DNA of 64,000 nucleotides from positions 186,001-250,000 of the forward strand of contig JADJAE010000002.1 in the NCBI GenBank assembly GCA_016704445.1, in the 5' to 3' direction. Origin of the DNA: Deltaproteobacteria bacterium (GTDB taxonomy: Bacteria; Myxococcota_A; Polyangia; Polyangiales; Ga0077539). The notes under the pieces were generated by a model that made no database searches, was not told the origin of the DNA, and saw only the letters and a program-made list of their open reading frames with translations. The translations under genes and the position numbers were made by a program. Shown piece by piece: positions 38,505 through 46,985 of the stretch (position 1 is its first letter; every line of letters starts with the position of its first letter).

Positions 38505-40877
38505 TCACTGATGCATCAGGTGCCAGCCCGCGAAGGACAACAGGGCGAAGAGCACCAGCGCGATCGCGACCCGCGCGAAGAGCGGTAAGCCCGTCGGCGG
38601 CTCGACGAAGGCCTGCGGTCGAACCCGGTGCCTCTCCAGCTCGGCCTCCCCGTCCTCCACCTCCGGTGGGACGCTGGGCACCGGCATCGTGAGCGGCAGC
38701 TTCGCCCGGCCGAGGGCCGGCGTCAGCGGGCGCATCTCCGCGTTGCTGTGGTCGCTCCTCGCCCGTACTCCCGCGGGCGTCGGCGCGCGCAGCACCGACG
38801 CTCCCGGCTCGCCCGCAGCGGACTGCGAGGCATCGGGCTCCCGCCGGGCCGTCGCCCGCCCGCGGCCCATGTCGATGGGCGCCTCGTGCTCGTCGATCTC
38901 CGCAGGCGCCGTAGAGATCAGCGCCTCCAGCTGGTTGAAGTTCTGAGGCGCCTGCGGGCGCCCGCCCGGAGGCGTCGGCGCTCGTAGTCCGAGCGGCGCC
39001 TGTCGCGGCGTGCCGGGCGGCGTCGGAGCCCGCAGCGCACTGGGCTCGTTCAGGGCCTTCGGCAGCTCCTCGACCTGATCCCTGCGAAACTCGGTCGGCA
39101 CCCTCATGCCCGCCATCGTCGGGGGGCGCGGGCGCGCGGCGCGCTCGATCACCGGGGCTGCGGGCGGGGCTGCGGGCATCTCCGGCCTCGGCTGGGCGCG
39201 CGGGCGCGACATCGCCGAGTCTTCGGTCGCCGAGATGCGAGACGGCGCGCCGAAGTTCGGCGCCGCGGTGCCCGTGGCCGGGGTAGGGGCGCGGGTGTGC
39301 GGCAGGCCGCCGCCGGCCATCGTCGAGAAGCGCCGGGAGCCGCCTGCCTTGCGGGGGGCCTCGCTGCGGCTCTCGGTGGAGCTGACCGCCGGGCGCTGGA
39401 GGGCCTGGTGCTTCGCCACCGAGGTCGCGGCCTCGAGGTCGGGCAGCTCGGGGAGGCGCATCATCGAGTCCGACTTGGGCATCTCCGGGAGGTCCGAGTA
39501 CTGGGCCTTCTGGGGGGACGCGCGCCCGGGCCCCGCCTGCGGGGCCTGCTTCACCCGGGTGGGCTGATCGGACAGCTCGTGGTCGCTCGCCTGCAACCGT
39601 CTGCGGTCACCCGTGGGCGCCGGGGTGGGCGCACGCATCGGCGGGTTGTTGGGCGGGATCACCGGCCCCAGGCCCACGGAGGTCTGCAGCTCGAGGCTGG
39701 GCGGGGGCGTGGGCGCGCGCAGCTCGAGCGGCCCGATGGAGTCCGCGCGGTGGCGCAGGCCGGTGTTCGCCGGATCGGGAATGGACCTCACCGACTTCAC
39801 CGCGGAGTCGACCCTGCCGAGCACCGAGTTGGGATCGGGGCTGGGTCGGTTTCGGGAGTCCTCGGTGCCCGAGGTGCGCGTGGAGGCGTTGCGCACGGCC
39901 TCGCGCTCTCGGCCGATCTTGTCTGCGACCACCGCGGACATGAACTGCCCGACCTGTCGCTGCGTGGCGATGTCGGCCCGGAAGTTGGCCTCGATGGCGT
40001 CGGCGAAGGCGGCCGCGGAGGGGTAGCGGTCCTCCGGGTCGTACGCGAGGGCCTTCTCGCAGAGCCCGTCGAGCACCTCGGGGATCTGGTCGGTGAACAT
40101 CAGCAGCGAGCGGTACGGCGCCCTCAGCGACTCCTGCAGCAGGTCGGGGCGCGAGCGCGCGGGGAAGCACCGCCGCAGCGCCAGCGTCTCCCAGAGCGTG
40201 ACGCCCATGGAGAACACGTCGGCGCGCCGGTCGACGGCGCGGCCCTCCAGCTGCTCGGGGGCCATGAAGGGCGCCTTGCCCTTGAGCATCCCGACGCTGG
40301 TGAGCGAGAGGCGGCGCTCGGCGCGGGCGATGCCGAAGTCCACGAGGCGCGCGGCGCCGTCGGAGCCGACGAGGATGTTCTGCGGCGAGACGTCGCGGTG
40401 GATGAGCTGGAGCGACTCGCCGTCGGGGCCGCGGAGGTTGTGCGCCGCGTCGAGGCCGATGAGCGCGTCGAGGACGATGCGCAGCGAGATGCCGACGGGG
40501 ATGGTGCGAGCGAGCCCGATGGCGGTGCGCTGGATCGCCGCGAGGGTGTCGCCCTCGATGTAATCCATGACCATGTAGAGCAGGCCGTCGTCGTTTCCCA
40601 GGTCGAGGATGGGCACCACGTTGGGGTGGTGGATGCGCGCCGCGAGCCGCGCCTCGTCCAGGAACATCTGCACGAACTCCTCGTCCGCGGCGATGTTGCG
40701 GTGCATGACCTTGACCGCCACGAGGCGCTCGAAGCCGCCGCTCCCCATCTTCCGGGCGAGGTAGACATAGGCCATGCCCCCTTTACCGAGGGGGGTAAGC
40801 AGATCGTACTGGCCGACCCGCGACGTGCCGCTTGACGGCAGGAAGCTGTCACGCGGCGCGTTGACGGGATCGCTCAT
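38505..40877 (-). CDS. Ser/Thr protein kinase with repeated RAPTP linker and C-terminal membrane anchor
   Basis: The product is 790 residues. The kinase domain (about 22-300) is complete: GKGGMAYVYLAR, VAVKVM, HRDVSPQNIL, DFG in VDFGIARAE, MAPEQ. About 450 residues of Pro/Ala/Arg-rich linker follow, carrying the motif RAPTP six times with little other similarity, and then one membrane span at the very end (VAIALVLFALLSFAGWHL) with a three-residue tail. It would therefore be tail-anchored with the catalytic part in the cytoplasm. RAPTP contains a Thr-Pro that could be an autophosphorylation site read by FHA domains; this is inference. The UspA gene lies 107 bases upstream on the same strand. 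Confidence 0.92.
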   Translation of the reverse strand: MSDPVNAPRDSFLPSSGTSRVGQYDLLTPLGKGGMAYVYLARKMGSGGFERLVAVKVMHRNIAADEEFVQMFLDEARLAARIHHPNVVPILDLGNDDGLLYMVMDYIEGDTLAAIQRTAIGLARTIPVGISLRIVLDALIGLDAAHNLRGPDGESLQLIHRDVSPQNILVGSDGAARLVDFGIARAERRLSLTSVGMLKGKAPFMAPEQLEGRAVDRRADVFSMGVTLWETLALRRCFPARSRPDLLQESLRAPYRSLLMFTDQIPEVLDGLCEKALAYDPEDRYPSAAAFADAIEANFRADIATQRQVGQFMSAVVADKIGREREAVRNASTRTSGTEDSRNRPSPDPNSVLGRVDSAVKSVRSIPDPANTGLRHRADSIGPLELRAPTPPPSLELQTSVGLGPVIPPNNPPMRAPTPAPTGDRRRLQASDHELSDQPTRVKQAPQAGPGRASPQKAQYSDLPEMPKSDSMMRLPELPDLEAATSVAKHQALQRPAVSSTESRSEAPRKAGGSRRFSTMAGGGLPHTRAPTPATGTAAPNFGAPSRISATEDSAMSRPRAQPRPEMPAAPPAAPVIERAARPRPPTMAGMRVPTEFRRDQVEELPKALNEPSALRAPTPPGTPRQAPLGLRAPTPPGGRPQAPQNFNQLEALISTAPAEIDEHEAPIDMGRGRATARREPDASQSAAGEPGASVLRAPTPAGVRARSDHSNAEMRPLTPALGRAKLPLTMPVPSVPPEVEDGEAELERHRVRPQAFVEPPTGLPLFARVAIALVLFALLSFAGWHLMHQ

Positions 40878-40936
40878 CGACAGCCCCCTTAAGCTCTCTC
40901 TCGCCCCAGGCCGGTCACGTCGAAGGATGGGAAGAG

Positions 40937-40954
40937 CATTTCTCCATAGAAATG
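40937..40954. promoter_or_regulatory. Perfect inverted repeat upstream of the kinase gene
   Basis: CATTTCT and AGAAATG (7-bp arms, 4-base spacer) stand out as AT-rich in a very GC-rich region. They lie about 60 bases before the kinase start and about 30 bases after the UspA stop. It could be an operator or a weak terminator of the UspA transcript; no evidence separates these. Confidence 0.3.
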
Positions 40955-40983
40955 TCCCATGGCTCGGGAAAACTCAATCCCCT

Positions 40984-41466
40984 TCACGGCGCGTCAGGCA
41001 CCCTGACCGTGAGCACCGGCACCGGGGACTGCCGTACCACCCGCTCGGCCACGCTGCCCATCACCAGGTGGGCGAGGCCGCTGCGCCCGTGCGTGCCCAT
41101 CACGATCACGTCCGCGTGACGCAGCCTCGCCTCGGCGATCACCGTCGGGACCACCTCGCCCAGAACGAACACCAGGTCGATCGGAACCTCTCGGGCATGG
41201 GCCAGCGCCCGGTCTTGCTCCATCCACGCCAGGGTCTGGGCGCGGTGGAAGTCCTCCAACCGCATCGGGGCGCCGCCCTCGGCGTGCACCACCGTGTCGG
41301 CGGTGAGCCCCGGGAGGAGCTCGGCCACGTGCAGCACCACCAGCTTTGCGCCGTGCACCTTCGCGACGTCAGCCGCAAGGCTGAGGGCGGCGCGCGCCCC
41401 CGCCGAGAAATCCGTCGGCACGAGCATCGTCTTCCAGGGGACTCGGTTCGGTAGGGCGTCGCTCAT
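40984..41466 (-). CDS. Universal stress protein (UspA) family
   Basis: The product is 160 residues, the normal single-domain size. It begins with 'KTMLVPTDFSAGARAALSLA' (strand and Asp at the ATP site) and ends with the nucleotide-binding signature 'VMGTHGRSGLAHLVMGSVAE' (G-2x-G-9x-G(S/T)), followed by SPVPVLTV. This is the ATP-binding UspA subtype, so it probably binds ATP. A GGAG ribosome site precedes the ATG at 41466. It is divergent from the bestrophin gene and upstream of the RAPTP kinase on the same strand. Roles in stress resistance are general for the family; no specific signal is evident. Confidence 0.92.
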   Translation of the reverse strand: MSDALPNRVPWKTMLVPTDFSAGARAALSLAADVAKVHGAKLVVLHVAELLPGLTADTVVHAEGGAPMRLEDFHRAQTLAWMEQDRALAHAREVPIDLVFVLGEVVPTVIAEARLRHADVIVMGTHGRSGLAHLVMGSVAERVVRQSPVPVLTVRVPDAP

Positions 41467-41559
41467 TGGGTTCTTGGCTCCTCTGCTCCTCCACTCCCCA
41501 CTCTGCACGCCGCGAGCGCGGACGTCACGTTTGATGGCGGCTTGTGTAGAGTCGCCGCC

Positions 41560-42423
41560 GTGATCGACTACGAGCCCCATCAGTGGCGCGACCACTTCTT
41601 CGCCGTCCGGGGCTCCATGGCCCGCACCATCGGGTACCGCGCCCTCATCTGCGGGCTGGCAGCCGTCGTGGTCGTCCTGCTGAACCACTACTGGCACGAG
41701 TTCCAGTCGACGGAGAAGGTGCACGCCCTCATCGGCACCCCCCTCGGCCTGCTGCTGGTGTTTCGCACCAACGCCTCCTACGACCGCTTCTGGGAGGCGC
41801 GTAAGCTCTGGGGTTCGATCGTCAACGAGTCGCGCAACCTCGCCCGCTCCACGGCCGCCCTCTTCGCCGCCGACCAGGCCCTGGTCGCGCGCATCGTGCG
41901 GCTGGACATGGCGTTCTCCTACGCCTGCATGAGCTCCCTCCGGAACAAGCACGGGCTCGGGCCCATCGCCGAGGAGCTCGACCCCGCCCAGGCCGAGCGG
42001 CTGAGCGGCTCCCAGCACCCCCCGCTCGCCATCGGCATGGCCATCTCGCGAGAGATCGCCGACGGGCAGCGCCGGGGGCTCATCACCGACGTCCAGCAGG
42101 CGATCATCGAGCAGAACGTCCAGGTGCTCATCGACTGCATCGGCGCGTGCGAGCGCATAAAGCGCACCCCGCTGCCCTTCGCGTACGTGGTGCACCTCCG
42201 GCGAGCGCTCGCCATCTACTGCGGCACCCTCCCGATGGCGCTCGTGCTGACCTTCGGGTGGACCACCGTGCCGGTGACCATGATCGTCGCGTACGTCCTC
42301 CTCGGCATCGAGGAGATCGGCGTCGAGATCGAGGAGCCCTTCGGCGTCGACGACAACGACCTCCCCCTCGACCGGTTCTGCACCACCATCGAACAAAACC
42401 TCCGCCCCTTCCTTCCCCCCTAA
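41560..42423 (+). CDS. Bestrophin-family anion channel
   Basis: The product is 287 residues, typical of bacterial bestrophins (UPF0187). The GTG at 41560 is the start that gives the family N-terminus 'YEPHQWRDHFFAVRGSMART'. Signature stretches include 'GTPLGLLLVFRTNASYDRFW' and EARKLWGSIVNESRNLAR, then 'LPFAYVVHLRRALAIYCGTL' and the acidic 'GIEEIGVEIEEPFG', with four membrane helices. Bacterial members form pentameric channels; eukaryotic ones pass chloride and bicarbonate. The next gene, 19 bases away, is a beta-carbonic anhydrase, suggesting that this channel may carry bicarbonate. That link is inferred from context and from algal thylakoid bestrophins. Confidence 0.9.
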   Translation: MIDYEPHQWRDHFFAVRGSMARTIGYRALICGLAAVVVVLLNHYWHEFQSTEKVHALIGTPLGLLLVFRTNASYDRFWEARKLWGSIVNESRNLARSTAALFAADQALVARIVRLDMAFSYACMSSLRNKHGLGPIAEELDPAQAERLSGSQHPPLAIGMAISREIADGQRRGLITDVQQAIIEQNVQVLIDCIGACERIKRTPLPFAYVVHLRRALAIYCGTLPMALVLTFGWTTVPVTMIVAYVLLGIEEIGVEIEEPFGVDDNDLPLDRFCTTIEQNLRPFLPP

Positions 42424-42442
42424 CGCATCCTAAGGTAACGCC

Positions 42443-43078
42443 ATGACCGACTCCCTCCTCGACGGCCACGGGCTGTTCCAGCGCCGCTACTTCCACGAGC
42501 GCGAGTACCTCCGCCGGCTCGCCCGCGAAGACCAGCGCCCCAGCGCCCTCTTCATCGGCTGCTCGGACTCCCGCGTGGTGCCCGAGTACCTGACCAGCGC
42601 GGGCTTCGGCGAGCTCTTCGTGCTGCGCAACATCGGCAACTTCGTCCCGACGCTCGACCACGCCGACGCCAGCGTCGGGGCCGCGGTCGACTACGCCGTC
42701 GGCACCCTGGAGGTGCCCGACATCATCGTGTGCGGCCACTACGGCTGCGGCGGCGTGAAGGCCGCGCTCGACGACCTCGAGCCCCTGCGCGCCGACCACC
42801 CCTCGCTGCACGAGTGGCTGGAGGGCGTCGCCCCGGCCGCCCGCCGGGGGTTCAGCGCCGGCGACGACCCCGAGGCCGTCTGGCGCCGCGGCGTCGAGGA
42901 GAACGTCATCCAGGCCCTCGAGAACCTCATCACCTACGACATCGTGCGAGAGAAGCTGGAGTCCGGCGCGGTGCACCTCCACGCCTGGATCTACGACCTC
43001 TACCAGACCCGCATCCGCGTCCTCGACGTCGAGCAGGGGGCCTTCATCGACGCCAGTGAGATCCAGCGCAGTGGCTGA
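42443..43078 (+). CDS. Beta-class carbonic anhydrase
   Basis: The product is 211 residues, standard for this family, and interconverts CO2 and bicarbonate in the cytoplasm. Zinc ligands are visible: Cys40 with the Asp-Arg dyad (CSDSR, 40-44), His99 and Cys102 (VCGHYGCGG). The surrounding stretches 'FGELFVLRNIGNFVPTLDHA' and 'ASVGAAVDYAVGTLEVPDII' are classic. No signal peptide is present. It lies 19 bases after the bestrophin gene and overlaps the flavin reductase start, so the three genes are probably one transcript. Confidence 0.95.
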   Translation: MTDSLLDGHGLFQRRYFHEREYLRRLAREDQRPSALFIGCSDSRVVPEYLTSAGFGELFVLRNIGNFVPTLDHADASVGAAVDYAVGTLEVPDIIVCGHYGCGGVKAALDDLEPLRADHPSLHEWLEGVAPAARRGFSAGDDPEAVWRRGVEENVIQALENLITYDIVREKLESGAVHLHAWIYDLYQTRIRVLDVEQGAFIDASEIQRSG

Positions 43079-43598
43079 GGGCAACGCCTTCGAGACCTTC
43101 GCCGCGAGCGACGCCGCGCACTACCGCACGCTCGCCCGGCTCTGGGCCGCCAGCGTCACGGTGGTCACGGTGCGCCCCGACGACCCCGCGCGCCCGGACG
43201 ACGGCTTCACCGCGACGGCCTTCCTGACGGTCTCCATCGATCCGCCCATCGTGCTGGTCTCCGCCAGCAACGCGTCGAGCGCCGCGTCCATGATGCGCGA
43301 AGCTGGTGCCTTCGCGGTCAACCTCCTCGCCCGCGACCAGCGCTCCCTCGCCGACGCCTTCGCGCAGCCGCACGAGCACCGCAACTTCGTCTGGAGCGAC
43401 CTCCCCATCGTCCGCGACCCGGCCGGCGTCGCGCTGCTCGCGGGCTCTCTCGGGGCCTTCTCGGCCACCGTGCGCAGCTTCGTCGACGCGGGCGATCACA
43501 CCCTGGTGCTCGGCGACGTCACCGCGCTGCACCTCGGCCATCCGGGCGAGGCGCTCGTCTACCACGACCGCGCGTACGGCTCCGTCGACCCGCTCTAA
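43071..43598 (+). CDS. Flavin reductase-like protein (FMN-binding)
   Basis: The product is 175 residues from a GTG at 43071 that overlaps the carbonic anhydrase stop by 8 bases. It has the flavin reductase-like pattern: 'WAASVTVVTVRPDDPARPDD', 'GFTATAFLTVSIDPPIVLVS', then a middle 'AFAVNLLARDQRSLADAFAQ' and the late 'GDHTLVLGDVTALHLGHPGE' ending in LVYHDRAYGSV. These enzymes reduce FMN/FAD with NAD(P)H, often for a partner oxygenase, but no oxygenase is nearby. Its stop codon overlaps the stop of the convergent holA gene by three bases. Confidence 0.9.
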   Translation: MAEGNAFETFAASDAAHYRTLARLWAASVTVVTVRPDDPARPDDGFTATAFLTVSIDPPIVLVSASNASSAASMMREAGAFAVNLLARDQRSLADAFAQPHEHRNFVWSDLPIVRDPAGVALLAGSLGAFSATVRSFVDAGDHTLVLGDVTALHLGHPGEALVYHDRAYGSVDPL

Positions 43599-44659
43599 CC
43601 CGGCAGCTCGCCCATGCCCGGGGCGCCGCTGCACAGGGTCATCGCGAACTCCTCCAGCACGCGGAAATCCCCCACCGGGCGCGCTCCCATCGCGGAGCCC
43701 TTGGAGCCCTTGAGCGCCGCGTCCGTGGCCGCCAGCACCCGCATCGCGCGGTGCACCTGCGGAACGGTCCACCGTCGCGCGGCGTTGGCCAGCCAGCCGG
43801 GAGGCTTGCCGTGCATGTACACGGCCTTGGAGAGGTTCACCTCGGGGTTGACCGAGAGCATCTGCTTGGCGCGAGCGAGCTGTCGCAGCGAGTAGCCCAG
43901 CGACCCGAGGACCATCAGCGCCTCCACCCGCTGGGTCTTGAGCTGCGAGATGTTGGCCAGGGCCATCGGCAGGTCGCGCATCAGGATCGCGTCGGACAGG
44001 TCGAAGCTCTCGATCTCCCGCACCGGCGTGACCAGCTCATCGACCGCGGCGAGGGTGATGGGCGCCCCGGCGGTGTAGAGCGACAGGCGTTCGAGCGCGT
44101 CGGAGAGCATCCCCAGCTCCGGGCCGATCCAGGCCACCAGGCGATCGACCACGCCGGGCTCCGCGGCGATCTTGCGGCCCTTCATCTCCGCGGTGATCCA
44201 CTGGGTGAGCCAGGCGTCGACCTTCTTGTCGTCGTCGCCGCCAGGAACGCTGCAGGTCACCAGCCAGCCGTGCTTCCTGGCCTCGTTGATCCAGGTGCGG
44301 CGCCCGTCGAACTTGGTCACCACCAGCATCAGCACCGTCGAGGGCTCCGGCGCCGCCATGTAGCCGAAGAACTCCCGCTGGTCCTTGTCGTTGAGCTTCT
44401 GGGCCATCTCCTCGGCGCGGCGCACGATCACCAGCCGACGCTTGGCCATCATGGGGAGCGTGCGGCACGCCCCGATGAGGTTGTTCACGGTGATGTTGTC
44501 GCCGTCGAAGACGTCCTCCGAGAGCCCGCGCGGCCCGGTGCCGACGACGGCGGTGCGCACGGCGTTCATGCACCGCGAGACCAGCAGCCACTCGTTGCCG
44601 CCCAGCACATAGACCGGCTTCACAGTGCCCTTGGCCAGCGCCGCGAGGGCCTCGTTCAT
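43595..44659 (-). CDS. holA: DNA polymerase III delta subunit
   Basis: The product is 354 residues. Delta opens the sliding clamp as part of the clamp-loader. The sequence shows the delta fold in order: 'VKPVYVLGGNEWLLVSRCMN' near the N-terminus, 'KRRLVIVRRAEEMAQKLNDK', 'STVLMLVVTKFDGRRTWINE', 'VDRLVAWIGPELGMLSDALE', and the C-terminal collar helices 'VEALMVLGSLGYSLRQLARA'. As in other delta subunits there is no Walker P-loop. The ATG at 44659 is preferred; a GTG four codons earlier is possible. It is alone on the minus strand here, convergent with the flavin reductase gene. Confidence 0.88.
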   Translation of the reverse strand: MNEALAALAKGTVKPVYVLGGNEWLLVSRCMNAVRTAVVGTGPRGLSEDVFDGDNITVNNLIGACRTLPMMAKRRLVIVRRAEEMAQKLNDKDQREFFGYMAAPEPSTVLMLVVTKFDGRRTWINEARKHGWLVTCSVPGGDDDKKVDAWLTQWITAEMKGRKIAAEPGVVDRLVAWIGPELGMLSDALERLSLYTAGAPITLAAVDELVTPVREIESFDLSDAILMRDLPMALANISQLKTQRVEALMVLGSLGYSLRQLARAKQMLSVNPEVNLSKAVYMHGKPPGWLANAARRWTVPQVHRAMRVLAATDAALKGSKGSAMGARPVGDFRVLEEFAMTLCSGAPGMGELPG

Positions 44660-44753
44660 GTCGTCGCTCACGGCCGCCACCCTAGCGCACCGACCCCTGC
44701 GCTCGCACGGATCTGTCAGCGGGGACCGCGCGGCTGCTACAAGCGCCCCCGTG

Positions 44754-45730
44754 ATGTCCCCACAGCTCTCCGCGCGCCTCGGGTTGGTAATGGTCCTGGC
44801 CGGGTGCAGCTCCGACCCTCCGAGCTACGGCGACGGCGCTCCCGCGGACATCGCGCTCATCCAAGACGCCAGCGATGTCCCGATGGCGTCGGGCGATGTC
44901 CCGATGGCGGCTTGTGGGGTATGCGCGACCCCGGCGTCACCCGAGACCAGCGGCACCCTCTCCTCATCGGACCTCGATGAGATATCGGGTATCGCCGAGA
45001 GCCGATCACAGCCCGGTGTGTACTTCGTCCATAACGACTCGGGTGACACCGCGCGCTTCTTCTCCATTGACGGTAACGGATCGCTCCGCGGCACCTATGT
45101 CCTCGATGGTGCGACCGCCGTCGACTGGGAAGACCTCGCCGTCGGGCCTTGCCCCGCCGGGCAATGCGTATTCCTCGGGGACATCGGCGACAACGCCATG
45201 GTGCGATCGGGCTATGCCGTATATCGGGTATCGCAGCCGGTGGTGGGCGCTGGTCCCGCGACGCAGCGCGACGTCACCTGGGAGCGCTTCTCCTTTATAT
45301 ATCCGGACGGGGCGCACAACGCAGAGGCGCTCGCGGTGCGACCTGACACGGGTGACGTCTATGTGATCACCAAGGTGAGCACCGGGGCGACGGAGGTGTA
45401 CCGCTTCCCGCAGCCGCTGGTGGCGGACTCCGTCGCGACGCTGGTGCGCGTGGGGGTTCTCGCGCTGCCGGGCGGGGGCGATGCGCTTGTGACCGGAGCG
45501 GACATCCACCCATGCGCCCGGCGGCTGCTGGTGCGGACGTATACGCGGCTATGGGAATACAGCGTGGGGGAGGGGGCGCCGTGGGAGGACATCTTCCGGG
45601 CGACGCCTCAGCGGGTGTTGGTGTCGAATGAGAACCAGGGCGAGTCCGTGGGGTGGCACGCCGACGGCAGAGGCTACGTGACGATATCGGAAGGGCGCGC
45701 GCAGGGGCTGCACGACGCGCGGTGTATGGA

Positions 45731-45734
<4 letters not shown>
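44754..45734 (+). CDS. Lipoprotein with GDIGDN motif, unknown function
   Basis: The product is 326 residues. Start is ATG at 44754 (or GTG at 44751). A lipoprotein signal (LSARLGLVMVLAGCSS, lipobox LAGC) is followed by an acidic linker with a tandem DVPMA repeat and then a beta-rich domain containing 'CVFLGDIGDNAMVRSGYAVY', HNDSGD and WEDLAVG. This pattern is seen in secreted proteins of unknown function that probably fold as a propeller. Several codons rare in this genome occur (ATA, TTT, TAT, as in TTT ATA TAT), and the gene has visibly lower GC than its neighbours. That suggests transfer or relaxed selection. It is followed by a poly-G tract. Confidence 0.75.
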
Positions 45735-46064
<330 letters not shown>

Positions 46065-46210
46065 ACGCTGCTCTACTGGTCGATGGCGCCCGCTCGCCGG
46101 CTGATCACGGCCTGTTGACGGGGGGGGGCCGCGGGTCCCGTACTCCCCTACGGGGTTCACTTGGGCTGGGCCGCGAGGGCGCCAGGCCGGGCGCCCGGCG
46201 AGCGGGCCCA
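46065..46210. other. No gene seen; GC-rich intergenic sequence
   Basis: This stretch between the inverted-repeat element and the corrupted gene includes another G run (46121-46128) and the dyad-like GCGCCAGGCCGGGCGCCCGGC. Codon-like statistics are absent on both strands. Together with 45735-46064 it makes a gap of about 475 bases with no supported gene. Confidence 0.45.
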
Positions 46211-46800
46211 CTAGGGGTCATCTCCGGCCTGGAGCTTGGGGTAGTTGAGGCGTTGGGGGTCCCCGGGGAATGATCAGGGGGTGGGGGGGGTCGAGGGGAG
46301 GGGGGGGGGGGGGGGGCCGGGGGGCCCCCCCGGGGCGAGGGAGGGCGGGGGGCTGGGGGGGGGGGGGGGGGGGGGGGCGAGCTTGATGAGCTCAGCGTGG
46401 GTGGTGGTGCGCAGGCGGTTGACGCCCTCCTTCCACTCGATGACGTCGGAGCTCACCGTGGCGGCCTCGCCCTGGGCCTTCGCTCGCGCGGCGAGCGCGG
46501 CGATGGTCGACTTCGCGGCCGTCAGCAGCGGCGCGGCGAAGGCCCGCAGCGCGGAGCCCTCGGGGAGCTTCTCCAGCTCCGGCACGATCACAGGTGCGCC
46601 GCACCTGGGGCGCCGAGCAGCCGGAGGGTCCTGGTGCCCGCGCCCGCCGAAGCGGATGGGGGTGGTCGAGGCTGCCGTCGAGCACGGCGACGAGCGCGTC
46701 GGCGCGGGTGATGGATCGTCGAGCGGCGCGCTGACGCTGGAAGATATCGGGCCACGAAGCGATCTCCTCCTCGAAGGCCCCGGCGAGCTCGGCGGGGGGT
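46211..46800 (-). pseudogene. Corrupted hypothetical gene interrupted by G runs and frameshifts
   Basis: Pieces of one protein-like sequence appear on the minus strand in different frames. In order they are 'AELAGAFEEEIASWPDIFQR' and 'AARRSITRADALVAVLDGSL' (46790 to 46680), then 'VPELEKLPEGSALRAFAAPL' through 'VSSDVIEWKEGVNRLRTTTH' (46590 to 46385), then poly-G noise (46265-46380), then a short end RLNYPKLQAGDDP with a TAG stop at 46211. The pieces have normal helical composition and codon bias, so a real gene of about 180 residues was probably here. I cannot tell sequencing damage from true decay. No family is recognised. Confidence 0.4.
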
Positions 46801-46985
46801 GGCGCCGCCGTGGGGGGGGGTGAGGAGCGGCCGCTGGGGATCTGTCTCTGGAACGTCAGTGCCTCCAGGGGTGGATCGGACGGGGCACGACCGTACCAGA
46901 CCCATCGGACGGGTGGGTGATGTGTGGGGAGTTGGGCGGGCGGGCTGCGGGGGGGGCCTGGGGGGCCCCCGCCCCACCCTTCCCA

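Noticed and set aside
43595..43598. Overlapping convergent stops of flavin reductase and holA as a regulatory feature
   Set aside because: Three-base overlaps of convergent stops are common in compact genomes and carry no known signal.
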